Source: Pseudozyma flocculosa PF-1
Taxonomy: Eukaryota > Basidiomycota > Ustilaginomycetes > Ustilaginales > Ustilaginaceae
Length of the DNA: 64,000 nt
NCBI RefSeq assembly: GCF_000417875.1
Contig: NW_006920877.1
Span: 738,532 to 802,531 of the forward strand
Direction: 5' to 3'
Shown here: positions 10,385-20,300 of the stretch, piece by piece
Layout of the letters: every line of letters begins with the position of its first letter
Numbering within the stretch: the stretch's first letter is position 1
Notes under the pieces: generated by a model
Database searches by the model: none
Told to the model about the DNA's origin: nothing
The model's input: the letters and a program-made list of their open reading frames with translations, nothing else
Position numbers and translations under genes: made by a program

Positions 10385-11220
10385 GCTGACATGCCGATGA
10401 TCTGCTAGGTGCGTGGCAGTTGTCCGTAGGTGGCATTGTTGTGTATGCGGCGGGAGACAAGCAGAGATCGCTGTCAGCGCCCCAGATCAGCAGGTAGGGA
10501 CCGCGCGCGTACAGCTTGTGACTCATGCTAGCGAGAGGCGGTCTTTGTTGTGTGGGCTGTGGAGGCGAGTTGGCGTTGGCAGTAGCGGCGAGTTGGCATC
10601 AATGGTGGCAGGGTGAGGCGGCTGGGGAAGGTGATTGTCGGTGGCGTCGAGGTCAATTGGGCCGATGGCAGCGAGCAAGGGCTGACGGCGGTTGGGTGGC
10701 GGCGGTGGGCAAAGGTCCGATGGCAGGCAAGGGTTGATGACAGGCAAAGGTCCGATGGCGCGCAAGGGTCAATGGCAGGCAAGGGTCGATGGTAGTGGTC
10801 AGAAGGGAAGGAGGGACGGCGGGCAAGACTTTATACCGAGGCAGGCGGGCGGGCAAGGCCACGCTGGCGGACAGGCAGGCGGTCAGGCAGGCTGCCTGCC
10901 TGCGTGAGCACACACGCAGGCCAGCCAGCGAGCCTGCGTGAGCACGCACGCAGGTGGCGGTGTGGCCTGGCCTCCACTTTTTTTTGCGCGCGCACAAGCT
11001 TAGTCATAAGTCAGCCATGCCAGCCGGCCGGCCCCTGAGCCAGCCAGCTGGCCCACCCGCGCACCCGCCCGAGCCTGCCAGCCAGCCTGCCAGCCACCCA
11101 CCCTGCTGGCTGGCTGGCTTGGCTGGCAAGCTGGCAGGCAGGGCGGAAGCTGGGCAGAAGAGCAGCTCAATCATTGGAATCCTCGGAGGCCGGCCTCTGA
11201 AGATTCTGATGATTGACGGC
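10385..11220 (-). repeat. Repeat module R2, copy b, inverted
   Basis: Reverse complement of 7536-8445, in the same order: tail (10385-10540), degenerate CGCCATCGGACCTTTGCC tandem (10670-10800), ATAAAGTCTTGCC, poly-T with GCGCGCGC (10978-10995), GCCAGCC block and palindrome P (11168-11215). With copy a it forms the arms of a large, diverged inverted repeat centred near 9.4 kb. Confidence 0.7.
11168..11215. repeat. Large palindrome P, R2 copy b
   Basis: CAATCATTGGAATCCTCGGAGGC pairs with GCCTCTGAAGATTCTGATGATTG around a CGG centre, with a few mismatches. TGACGGC follows, as it does after the half palindrome at 7536-7560. Confidence 0.85.
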
Positions 11221-11244
11221 CATTGACTGTGCAGAAGCGTCGGG

Positions 11245-11247
11245 CGG

Positions 11248-11279
<32 letters not shown>

Positions 11280-11280
11280 C
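11245..11280. repeat. (GGCA)n microsatellite
   Basis: Nine GCAG/GGCA units. It matches the (TGCC)n array at 7468-7508 in inverted position. The next 180 nt (11281-11460) again hold GTAG/CTAC half-hairpins. Confidence 0.85.
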
Positions 11281-11464
11281 TACAATTTTGGATTGTAGCT
11301 AGATTGTAAGTAGGCTGCGCGCCCAAAAAACTTGTACACAGGCATCGATGCCCGATTTGAGATCGTAGGCAGGCTGCACATCGGAAAAATCGTAGACAGG
11401 GGTCGATGCCCGATTTCAGACTGTAGCCTGCGTACGATCAAAATTGGGCCCGACCCTGCTGCTA

Positions 11465-11690
11465 GCTATGTCTGCCGCTCTGCTGATTGCCGTTGCTGAC
11501 TCCTTCGCTCCTGTCTCCCTTTTGCCTGCACCTCCCTCACCGCCCTTCTTTGCTGCAACAATGCTCAGCCGCTGTTGCCTGCTGCTGCGCTGTTGCCTGC
11601 CTTCCTGCATGCTCGCCCCACCACCCACCAATGCCATCGCCGCGCCGCCGCACATCAGTGTAACTAGATTTTGCAATACAATGCCGGTAG
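11465..11690 (+). repeat. Repeat module R1, truncated copy c
   Basis: Only the second half of R1 is present (CTGATTGCCGTTGCTGACTC through TTTTGCAATACAATGCC). It is about 85-90 percent similar by eye to 6300-6545 and, inverted, to 9140-9400. The GCCAGC block and palindrome are missing. Confidence 0.7.
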
Positions 11691-11882
11691 AATACATACG
11701 GCTGTGGGTGCAAAGGTAGGCCTACAGTAAGCACTGCGAGGGAACCCCTATGGCAAAATATGCCGTAGGTGATCTACGGCCAAAAATTGTAGGGGTGTAA
11801 CGATCTCCTACGGCACTGCACTTTTGTAGATCATCTCCAATTTCCAAAATAGTAGGACAAAGCCTGCCCCTAGCTATGATTG
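11690..11882 (+). repeat. Hairpin repeat H2, fourth copy
   Basis: It runs from ATACATACGGCTGTGGGTG to GCCCCTAGCTATG, with the GCCGTAGG and GTAACGATCTCCTACGGC hairpins partly decayed. It follows R1 copy c as H2 follows R1 elsewhere. Confidence 0.7.
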
Positions 11883-11965
11883 CCAACTTGCCACCACCAC
11901 CCATACAACGCCAGCCTCTTCTTGTTTGCTTGAGTCACAAAGCTGTCCGCACACAGTTGCCATCT

Positions 11966-12020
11966 GCTGACACTCATAGCTAGCAGCAGGCATAGCTAGC
12001 AGCAGGCATAGCTAGCAGCA
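11966..12020 (+). repeat. Tandem CATAGCTAGCAGCAGG repeat, three units
   Basis: Three copies of a 17-nt unit lie head to tail. The same motif, or its reverse complement CTGCTGCTAGCTATG, also occurs singly near 7302, 10362, 11456 and 12258. It therefore marks module edges across the island. Confidence 0.85.
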
Positions 12021-12039
12021 AAAGGAATTCCCGATTTTT

Positions 12040-12275
12040 CCTATTGCACAGGCTGTGCGATCCAGGATTTGAGAGTCGTTATACAAGTGCGATCTGAAAT
12101 CCTGGCCACTATGAGTGGATTTCAGATCGCAGGCAGGAAAATCTTAGGATCTCAGATCGCAGCTGATCGCACGCCTGCTGCGATCTGAGAAATTGCACAA
12201 GCTGGCTGCAGCTGGATTTTCAGATTGTTATACATGTGCGATTTTTTTTTGACCAGATCCTGCTGCTAGCTATGA
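12040..12275. repeat. GCGATCTGAAATC hairpin block at the island's right edge
   Basis: A perfect 15-bp inverted repeat (TGCGATCTGAAATCC at 12088-12102 with its partner at 12117-12131) encloses a 14-nt loop. Further TCAGATCGCAG halves follow to about 12190. The block ends in a run of T (12243-12250) and the CCTGCTGCTAGCTATGAG motif, just before the carboxylesterase 3' end. Confidence 0.8.
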
Positions 12276-12385
12276 GTCTCTTCATTTCGTTTCTGATACT
12301 ATCAACCTCTGCAGAGGCGATTCCGCCCCGCGAGGTATGCAATACGCTACGATGCGATGCGAGGTTGCCGCCCGGACCGCGCGCG

Positions 12386-14359
12386 CTACAGCTCCTCGCG
12401 CTTCGACTTGGGCTTCCAGGTGCCGGCGCGCACCTCGTTGAGCATGCGGATCCCCTCGGGGCGGTAGCTGTCCTTGACCACCTCGGTGCGCTCTCCCGTC
12501 GGGCTGTTCTTGAACCGCAGGTGCTTTTTGCCACCGGCGTCGTAGCGCGGCCACTGCGGGCGCGTCGCCGCCGCCGCACCGCCGCCGCCATCAGCGCCCT
12601 GCCGGCCCTTGACGGCGTTGGGGTCGCCCGTCGTCACAAATGAGATCCAGTAGCCCGCCATCTCGTCGGCCAGGTCGATGTCGCGCCGGGCGGGACCCAA
12701 GGCGTTCTGCGTGGCTAGCGGGTTGCGGAAGACGTAGCAGACCTCGGCAAAGTGCTGCGCGACGCCGTCAATGGTGGCATTATACTGCGCCTGGTCGAAG
12801 CGGCTGACGTAGACGTTGCCGGCGCCCGACTGGGGCGACGACAGCAGCTCGGCCACCTCGCGCCGCGGGGCCACCATGCGCAGGTCGCCAAAGATGGCGC
12901 ACGACCGGCGGTCCTGGCGGCCCGAAAGGCTCAGCAGGCCGTCGCCCGCCTGGTACGGCGGCCACAGCCCTTCCTCGTCAGGGTACGCCTCGAGGAGTGC
13001 CATTTGCGCCGCCTTGGTGAAGCGGTCGTCGCCACCGAGGCCGTTCTTGTCGATGATGGCGTCGATGATCTGCTGCGACGTGTTGACGCCGCGCACGCCA
13101 AACGACAGGCCCTCGTTGATGTTGTTGTGCAGGATGATGGGCTTGCCCTTGACAAAGTCGCCGTCGAGGAACGACCTCTGCAGGTCCTTGGCCACCAGTT
13201 CCCCGTCCACCTGCGGGTTCCACAGCGCAGCCGGGAACGAGTACGCCGGGCTCAACGAGACCTTGGCCAGGTCGCCGAGCGGCAGGCGGCGGAGGCAGTC
13301 GAGGTCGTCGCGCGCGCATCCGGCTGCCTGGGTATAGTTGGTCCAGAAGCCGTTGAGCTGGTCAGTGTAGAACTGCGAGCGCGGCTGGGTGGCGTAGTAG
13401 GAGCTCTGAGCGATGGTGCGCGAGAAGAGGCCATCGTCGCGGCCGCGGTACGCCGTGTTGTGGAAGAGCATGCTTGCGCCGCCGGCCGACTCTCCGGCGA
13501 TGGTGATGGCATCGGGATCGCCGCCAAACGCGGGGATATTGTCGCGGATCCAGTGCAGGGCGACGCGCTGATCGTACAGGCCGAGGTTGGTGATGCGCTC
13601 CCTGTCGGCCACGTCGCCGACGGGGAAGCCGAGGGCGCCGGTGCGGTAGTTGAGCGAGACAAAGATTATGGGCTTGCCCATGCCCACCGACTGGTCGACG
13701 AGGAACGAGCCGTTGTAGCGCTGGTCTGCCGATGAGCCCATGTTGAAGCCGCCGCCGTAGATCCAGACAAAGACGGGCAGCTTGCCCTTGTTGGCGTCGC
13801 TGGCGCTGGCGCTGGCCGGTCGGACGACGTTGACGGTGAGGCAGTCTTCGCCGGCGCGGTAGGTGACAAAGGGGGGCGCAAAGTCGTTGTCGATGCCGAC
13901 CGTGTAGCAGGCGGGCGAGTAGCTCTTTGCGCTGCGGACGCCCTGCCAGGTGTGGTTGGCGGCGAGGCGCTGCGGACGCCTGAAGCGGCGGTCGCCCGTG
14001 GGCTGTTGGGCGAAGGGCATGCCGAGGAAGAGGTCCTGGGCGCCATGCTTGATGCCAAACCTGGAGAGCGTGGCCTGTGCATCGACCGTCTCGAGGCGGA
14101 CGCCGGCATAGGAGCCGTTGCGGAGGCGGACGACGGGGTCGTTTGCGATGGCGGCCGGGTCGAGCGGGTCGAGCGAGTTGCCCAGGTTGGTGCAGCCGTC
14201 TTTGGGCGCGCAGTTGAGCGAGCTGACGGTCGTCGTCGGGTCGTCGGCAGCGGCGGCGGGAGCCTGGCGCGTGGCGAGGGGCGAGGCGGTGGTGGCGACG
14301 GCGCCCAGTGCGAGGCCCCACAGGGAGAGGGCGAGGGCGAGGGAGCGAGGGAGCTGCAT
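12386..14359 (-). CDS. Secreted-type carboxylesterase/lipase (type B, COesterase)
   Basis: Single exon, 657 aa. Residues 1-25 form a signal peptide with a Leu/Ala-rich core. The alpha/beta-hydrolase body shows the family sequences EDCLTVNVVRP (about 181), the oxyanion YGGG (201-204), the nucleophile elbow GESAGG with Ser291, an acidic residue in NNINEG and a candidate catalytic His in QHFAEVCYVF. Six or more NxS/T sites (NGS, NHT, NTS, NYT, NAT) suit passage through the ER. The family hydrolyses carboxylic esters or lipids. The substrate cannot be told from sequence. The last four residues are REEL, which fits the ER-retrieval consensus, so the enzyme may stay in the ER and not be secreted. 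The ATG at 14359 directly precedes the signal peptide. The gene borders the repeat island on its 3' side. Confidence 0.93.
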   Translation of the reverse strand: MQLPRSLALALSLWGLALGAVATTASPLATRQAPAAAADDPTTTVSSLNCAPKDGCTNLGNSLDPLDPAAIANDPVVRLRNGSYAGVRLETVDAQATLSRFGIKHGAQDLFLGMPFAQQPTGDRRFRRPQRLAANHTWQGVRSAKSYSPACYTVGIDNDFAPPFVTYRAGEDCLTVNVVRPASASASDANKGKLPVFVWIYGGGFNMGSSADQRYNGSFLVDQSVGMGKPIIFVSLNYRTGALGFPVGDVADRERITNLGLYDQRVALHWIRDNIPAFGGDPDAITIAGESAGGASMLFHNTAYRGRDDGLFSRTIAQSSYYATQPRSQFYTDQLNGFWTNYTQAAGCARDDLDCLRRLPLGDLAKVSLSPAYSFPAALWNPQVDGELVAKDLQRSFLDGDFVKGKPIILHNNINEGLSFGVRGVNTSQQIIDAIIDKNGLGGDDRFTKAAQMALLEAYPDEEGLWPPYQAGDGLLSLSGRQDRRSCAIFGDLRMVAPRREVAELLSSPQSGAGNVYVSRFDQAQYNATIDGVAQHFAEVCYVFRNPLATQNALGPARRDIDLADEMAGYWISFVTTGDPNAVKGRQGADGGGGAAAATRPQWPRYDAGGKKHLRFKNSPTGERTEVVKDSYRPEGIRMLNEVRAGTWKPKSKREEL

Positions 14360-15703
14360 CGTCGATGAATGGCTTCCTTGTTGATGACAAGAGGGGGAAA
14401 GGGGCTGAGGGATGTGGCAACAAAGGGTGGGCGTGGCATGCTCTGCTTGGCTTTATAGGCGGTTGCGCTTGGTCGAGGACCAGGGAGGATTGGTTGGTTG
14501 CATTTGCGGTGCCCCGGCGCAATCAGCCCGTCGTCCTCTGCGCAGGCGCAGCATGCTCGGCCCTCGGACGGACGGAAGCAGGAGTGCGCGGTAGGGCACG
14601 TAGGGCAGTTGGCGCGATGGACAAAAGTGGTCAGGGGACAAGCCAACCGGGCAAGCTCAAGGCAGAGTAGCGCAGCGTTAGCCGGTGATTGGGCAGAGAA
14701 TCAGGATGTAGCCGAGAGGCGCTAACGACGGGGGCGCGTGGGATGTCGACTGCATATGTATGCATATGGCGTGTATGGCCGCTGCGTTTCGTCTATGCAT
14801 GTATATTTGCTCGCCAGTCGACAGGCAGCGAGAGGGCGCGGGTCGCGTGGCGGCGTGGGTCGTTGTTGACCGGCCACCTCTCTGCATCGAGGGTAAAGCT
14901 ACATACCGGTAGTGCGGGGCAACCGTATGTGACGGCAGCCTGTCGCTGCCATTGCGCCGCAACCCGCCGGCAGATGATACGCACCGATGCCTCAGCATGT
15001 GGTCGGTGGCCGGCCAACTTGCCCCGCACCCGCCCTACCCTTGCTTGTCGCCCCCACGCAGGCCGTGCGGAGGATCTCCTTTGCCGCCGGTTTGCTTCCT
15101 GTCCGCCCCACGGATCCCGTAGCACGCGCGGCCCAAGGATGGCCTTTTGTAGCGCGCGTCTCTAGGCACTGCGGCTGCCGCCGCCTTGCCGTGACATCCG
15201 CCCCACGCTCCTTCCCCAGGAGCGTCGATCCGTCCGGGCATCCTCTTTGCTTCCTTCCTACTCCATCCGAGTCCCTGTTTTTGCAACGGCAAGAGGACTG
15301 CCGAGAGTCTGTCTGCCTTCGCAAAGCAGCTCGTGCAGAGGGTGCCACACCGCCACTCGCCAGCGGCTTCGACCCGGCTGGGCTTCCTGCGCATCCGTCA
15401 ACCTCTGCGCTTTGCTCACCGCCCCCCAGACTTTCCGCCTCGAGCGAGCGCATACACGCACACACACACGCACGCACACGCACACATGCCTGCCGCACTT
15501 GGTGGCGACGTTGGTCTTCTTTCTCCTTCCTTTGCAAGCACCTCTAGCACCGACGCCGAGCGTCACGCCAACGGCCATGACGACGACCGCGATGCGAACA
15601 ACAATCTGCCGGGGGCGCAGTCTACCACGTCTCGATCAACGCTGTGTCCTCGCGCGAGGCCACCTCCTCTGGGCCTCGCCTCGCCCCGCCTCGCCTCGCC
15701 GCC
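14360..15703. other. Intergenic region between carboxylesterase promoter and LeuRS 3' end
   Basis: No gene was recognised. There is an AT-richer patch with GCATATGTATGCATATGG near 14752-14770 and a CA/CG dinucleotide run at 15462-15487. The open frames on both strands lack family resemblance. The left part serves as the carboxylesterase promoter; the right part is LeuRS 3' flank. Confidence 0.5.
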
Positions 15704-18700
15704 CTACTCGACGTTCCAAAAGGCAAAGCTGGGCGCGCCCGGCTCCGAGATCTCGACAATCTTGTCGTCAAACTCGTCCGGCTTAGCCATGGCCTCGTCC
15801 TTGTCGACTATGTGCACCTCGCGGAAGCCGAGCGTCTTCTTGAGGTAGGCCTTGGCGTCCTCGAGCGTCTGGCGCTCATCAAACGGCAGCCGCCGGTTGA
15901 AAGCCGTCTCGGCGCCAAACTCGTCGATGCGCTTCTTGAAGCCGACGATAAAGTTCATGACCTTCTTGTCCTTGAGCATGCCCTCCTTGGCCAGCGCCTC
16001 GCGCACCGCCTTGTCGTCGACCTTGGAGCTGGCCGCGTCAAAGTTGGCCTGGATCAGCTCGACGCAGCGCGTCTGCCAGTCGGGGAAGCTCTGCGCCACA
16101 AACACGCGGCACTCCTTGGGCTGGCGGTCGTTGTACTTCTTGGCGTCGGCGGCGGGCTGGCCCTTGGGCGCCTTCTTCTTGCCCAGCGCAATCTCGGCGT
16201 CGCGCAGCGTCTTGACCGTGCCCGACACGTAGGCGAGCGCCGACGACACCGAGGCGTCGACGTCGCGCGACGGCTGCGGCCAGCGGGCCGCCTGCACCGA
16301 GCCCGTCTCGCCGAGGCAGGTGCGCCACACGTGCTCGGCAAAGTGGGGTGCGATGGGCGTGATGGTGAGCGCCTGGACGCGGATCCAGCGCGAGACGAGC
16401 TCGGCGTGCATGCCCACGTCGGACGTCGCCTCGCGGTACAGGTCGCGCGCCGTCTGCAGCTCGTAGAAGCCGTACTTCATCGCATCCTTGTACAGAGCCC
16501 GGTCGTAGCACTCGGTCGTCTGGCGGAGCAGCGAGTTGATCTGGTTGTCAAACGCGCGGTCCCAGAACGAGTCGAGCGGGCCGGTGCGCATCTTGGCGCG
16601 CGCCTTGTCCGACGTCACCTCGTTGCACCACTCGATGAGGGTGTGGAGGCGCAGGATGTTGGCGTTGGCCGTCTTCTCCTCGAAATTGGCATCCTCGATG
16701 CCGTCGCCGGCGTCGGCGAGCGACAGGCGCGTGGCGTCTGCGCCAAACTTTTCGACCGACTGGCGCAGGGTGAGGCTGTTGCCCGTCGACTTGGACATCT
16801 TCTTGCCGTTGAGCATCAGGTGGCCGTTGGCGCGGAAGGCGCGCGGCCAGTGGTGCTCGGGGAAGATGGCGGCGTGGACGTAGGCGCAGAAGGTGAGGTG
16901 ATTGGGGATGAGGTCCTTGCCCGACGAGCGCAGGTCCATCGGGTAGAAGTAGCGGAACTCGCGGCGCAGCACCTCGGCGCGCTCGCGCGGCACCTTGGTG
17001 TCGGCCGGGTAGGGGGCGTCGCCAAACAGGAAGTCCCACATGGCGTCGGTGAGGTCGTCGGCGGCGATGCCGCTGGGCCCGACGGTGCTGCCGTCCTCGA
17101 CGCCGCCCTGGAGGTGGTGGGCGATGGTGTAGTAGGCCATGTAGATGGTCGAGTCCGACAGGCTCTCGACGAGGTACTGCGGGTCCCAGGGCAGCTTGGA
17201 GCCGAGGCCGTAGCTGCGGGCGCACGCCCACTGCCGCAGCCAGCCGACGACGCCCTCAAAGGCGTTCTTGGTCTCGGGCTGGAAGCAGTTGATCTGGGCA
17301 AAGAGCTTGTTGACCTTGGCCTTCCACGACTCCTCGCCGTAGTCGAGGTACCACTGGTCGCAGAGGGCGACGACGCACTCGTCGGCGCTGCGGCTGACGA
17401 CCTTGCCCTCGGGCTCGGCGTAGGCAAACGCGAGGCCGGCGGCCATCATCTCGTCGCGCACCTGGTTCTTGGCCTCCTGCACGGGCAGGCCCTTGAAGTT
17501 GCCGACGAGCATGGTGCCAGAGTAGAAGCCCTCCTTGTAAGCGATCTCCTTGGCCTCGGCCAGCTGGACCTTGTCCTTGGCCGACTGGATCTTCATCTGC
17601 TTGACGAGCGTCGGCGCAATCAGGTCGCCGTAGCCGGGCGTGCTGATGACGGGCAGCGGCTCGAGGCTGGCCCAAGCTGGGTCGATCTTGTAGTACTCGG
17701 CCTTTTTGCGGAGGTCCATGAGCGTGGCGTAGTCATCGGGCGAGTCCGAGGGGACCGATGTGACGACGCCCGTGCCCTTGGTGGCGAGGACCGTCTCCAT
17801 GGGCAACACGTAGACCTCGGGGTAGTGGCCGTTGGGCGCCTTGATGAGGGTGCCGACGAGCTGGGCGCCCTTGACGCCGGCGATGCGGTGGACGCGGCCG
17901 CGCTCGGCCGTGACGCCCTGGAAGGCCATGTTGCGGGCGGCGCGCTCGGTGCAGATGAAGACGTCGGTGTCATTGATCTCGTAGGCGCCGTAGTCGATCT
18001 GCGGGCCCACGTAGCAGTTGGTCTGGCCGTACATGGTCTCGGGGCGCAGCGTTGCGGCGATAAAGAAGACGCGCTTGCCCTGCAGCTTGGCGTCGAGCTC
18101 GGGCGCGGCCAGCGCGCCCCACTGCACCAGCTCCATCTTGAGGCCGGTGTACTCCTGCGGCCCGACGCCCTCGCCCTCGGAGCGGTCGTGGTCCATGCAG
18201 GGCTGGCCGTCCTTGGGCGAGTAGATGGTGTAGCGCTCGCCGAACTTGATCTTGTCCATGGCGTGCAGCTTGTTCATCTGCCAACGCACGAAGCTGTCGT
18301 AGTAGGGGTTGACGTCGGTGGTGACAAAGGCGCGGCGCCAGTCGATGCGCGAGCCGAACGAGGTGCAGTCGGCCTTGGCAATCGGGGGGAAGTACTTGAG
18401 CCAGTACTGGGCGTCGGCGAAGCGGGCGATCTCCTCGCGAGGTACACCGCTGTTTTCCATGATCTGGAACTGGTACTTGAGGCCGGTGTCCTTGCCCGCC
18501 AGCTTGCCCTTGGTCGCCTTGGCGACATTGGTGGTAGTGGCGCTCGACGTGTTGGCCGTGGGCGGAGGCGGCGGCGGGTTGACCGAGGAGGCGGCGGCGG
18601 CAGCGGCATCGTCGTCAGCAGCGACGGCGGCCTCGGGGTCGTAGCCGGAAAAGTCGGGGCCGAAGAGCTCGATCTCGCGGACGAGCTTGTCTGCGGCGGC

Positions 18701-19202
18701 GCGGATGGGCATGCCGGTGCAGTGGAAGGCCCAGGGGAAAAGGGCGCGCTTTCCCTGCAGGCGCTCGTAGCCGACGGCGAACTCGGCCTTGGAGAGGGTG
18801 AAGGCGTGGCCGAGGTGCAGGGATCCGTTCATGTAGGCGTAGGGGATGGTGGCAAAGTACTTTGGGTACTTTGCGCGGACCTCCTCGGGGGTGAGGTCGC
18901 GCAGACCATCGTCCTCGGTGGGCGCGTCGACGTTGAAAACCTTTTGGTCGGCCCAGAACTGCTGCGTCTCGCGCTCGAGCTTGGTCAGGAAGTCGCGCTT
19001 GGACGTCTGCGGGAGGGGGTCGGGCCAGCAGGGTTGCGAAGTGGGCGAGACAGGCGAGGGGATGATTCAACCAGTGTCAGTCCTGGCGTACGATGAGCGG
19101 GGGAACAAGGAAGGAAGCGGTGGGGACGGAAGCAAGCCGAGGGTCACTTACGTTTTCGAGCTGAATGGGCCCGGCATCCTTGCTGGCATCTTTTGGTGGC
19201 AT
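15704..19202 (-). CDS. CDC60: Cytosolic leucyl-tRNA synthetase (class Ia)
   Basis: Exon 1 (19202-19152) encodes 17 aa (MPPKDASKDAGPIQLEN). A 145-nt GTAAGT...CAG intron follows, then exon 2 (19006-15704). Together they make 1117 aa, close to the 1090 of yeast Cdc60. Exon 2 opens with TSKRDFLTKLERETQQFW, a typical eukaryotic LeuRS start. The class I signatures are HLGH (81-84) and KMSKS (753-757, in NGKKMSKSTGN). The CP1 editing domain and the anticodon-binding domain with its C-terminal extension fill the usual space. It charges tRNA-Leu with leucine in the cytosol. A low-complexity insert rich in Ala, Asp and Pro (about residues 125-165) interrupts the N-terminal catalytic part and looks lineage-specific. 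The frame stays open upstream of the ATG but contains no earlier ATG. The gene is divergent from MED12 across 1.1 kb. Confidence 0.95.
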
Positions 19203-20300
19203 GGTGGCGGAGGGAAAAGGGCTATAGGCTGCTGATGCTGCTGCAGCTGCTCCTGAGGAGAAGAATGATTCCGAAGATCCCACAGCCAGAGGTCTGAGAG
19301 GGCGAGGTTGGGGACGAAGGCCAAGCGCGGCCGAGGCGGTAGCGAGGTGGAGGAGAGCGGGGCGAGAGCGACTCGACGAGTGTGCCAAGAGGCAGCGCGC
19401 AGAAGGGCGGAGGGACGTCGTCTTGCCGAAAGTCGTCGTCGCAGGTGCGGGCGGCCGCAGAGACTGAAGAGGCCGTGTGTTCGGTGTCGAAGCTCACGAG
19501 GACAGAGCGTCGAAATAGGGCGGGGGGCTTGAGGGTGGTGGTGGTGGTGGTGGTGGTGGTGGTGGTGGTGGCGATGGTGGTGGTGTGGGAGGGTTGCGTC
19601 GGGCTGCGCATCCTCTCGTGGTCGTCTTTTTTTCCTCTGACCGCATGCCGCTGCCAGCTCGCCTGCCCGCCTGCCTGCCTTCCTGCTTGGCCTCGAGGCA
19701 AGGAGCAAGCAGGCGGGCAGAGTCACAGCTGGCCACCCGAGCTCCGGCGAAAACTCCAGATCGGGCCAAGGCGTTGCACGCTGGATCGGGGGATGCGAGT
19801 TCGATGGCGTGGCTCAAAGCACCCTCCACGTCCCGATGCGAGGGTCGGCCGATGCGCGCTCGGACCTTTTGGTTGCCGCTGGCGGACTGGAAGCTCCGCC
19901 CTCACTCTGACCGCCTTGCCCACCTACCATCACCGCCATAATAGCCACCGTCACCACCACCGTCACCGTCACCGTCACCGTCACCACCACCGTCTTCTTC
20001 CACAGCCGCATTATTCGCATCGCTCTTCGCTCAGCGTCTCTGCCCAGCCCTCGTTTGCATCGCTGCAACTATGACCCCTCGCTAGGCGGGGCTGGGTCTC
20101 TGCGCTCGCCTCTGCTCCACGGCCGCACCACAAGACGCCCGGGATGCTCATCCAACCGCTTGCTCAGCCCGCCTGCCCACATCTGTGCTTCACCTTCGGA
20201 CCTGTCTTCTGATTCAATCCTTTCGCATTTGCGCTTCGACCACCGCTCGGCGCTCGGGAGAGCCGAGACAGCCCGGACCAGGGTCGGCTGACTTGCTGCC
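19203..20300. promoter_or_regulatory. Shared divergent promoter region of LeuRS and MED12
   Basis: 1.1 kb separates two start codons facing apart. It holds a (GGT)n array at about 19533-19587 and an ACCGTC/ACC array at about 19944-19993, both highly asymmetric between strands. No gene was recognised. Co-regulation is only inferred from the geometry. Confidence 0.5.
19533..19587 (+). repeat. (GGT)n microsatellite
   Basis: Roughly twelve uninterrupted GGT units followed by imperfect GGCGATGGTGGTGG. It lies in the LeuRS-MED12 promoter region. Confidence 0.9.

Noticed and set aside
4240..12275. CRISPR-like array
   Set aside because: The repeats are palindromic but vary in length and spacing, occur in both orientations, and the genome is eukaryotic.
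12752..13735. 327-codon plus-strand frame across the carboxylesterase
   Set aside because: Antisense shadow. The esterase on the other strand has all catalytic motifs.
15644..19096. 1150-codon open frame on the plus strand across LeuRS
   Set aside because: It is exactly antisense to a clear LeuRS. Its Leu/Val/Gly/Arg-rich composition is what reverse-reading GC-rich codons gives, and it starts with a non-ATG-supported context. No domain is recognisable.
19203..19388. N-terminal extension of LeuRS as a mitochondrial targeting peptide
   Set aside because: The extension is Arg/Ser/Ala-rich and would look like a presequence, but the frame contains no ATG upstream of 19202, only a TTG. Dual targeting would need a non-ATG start, for which there is no evidence.
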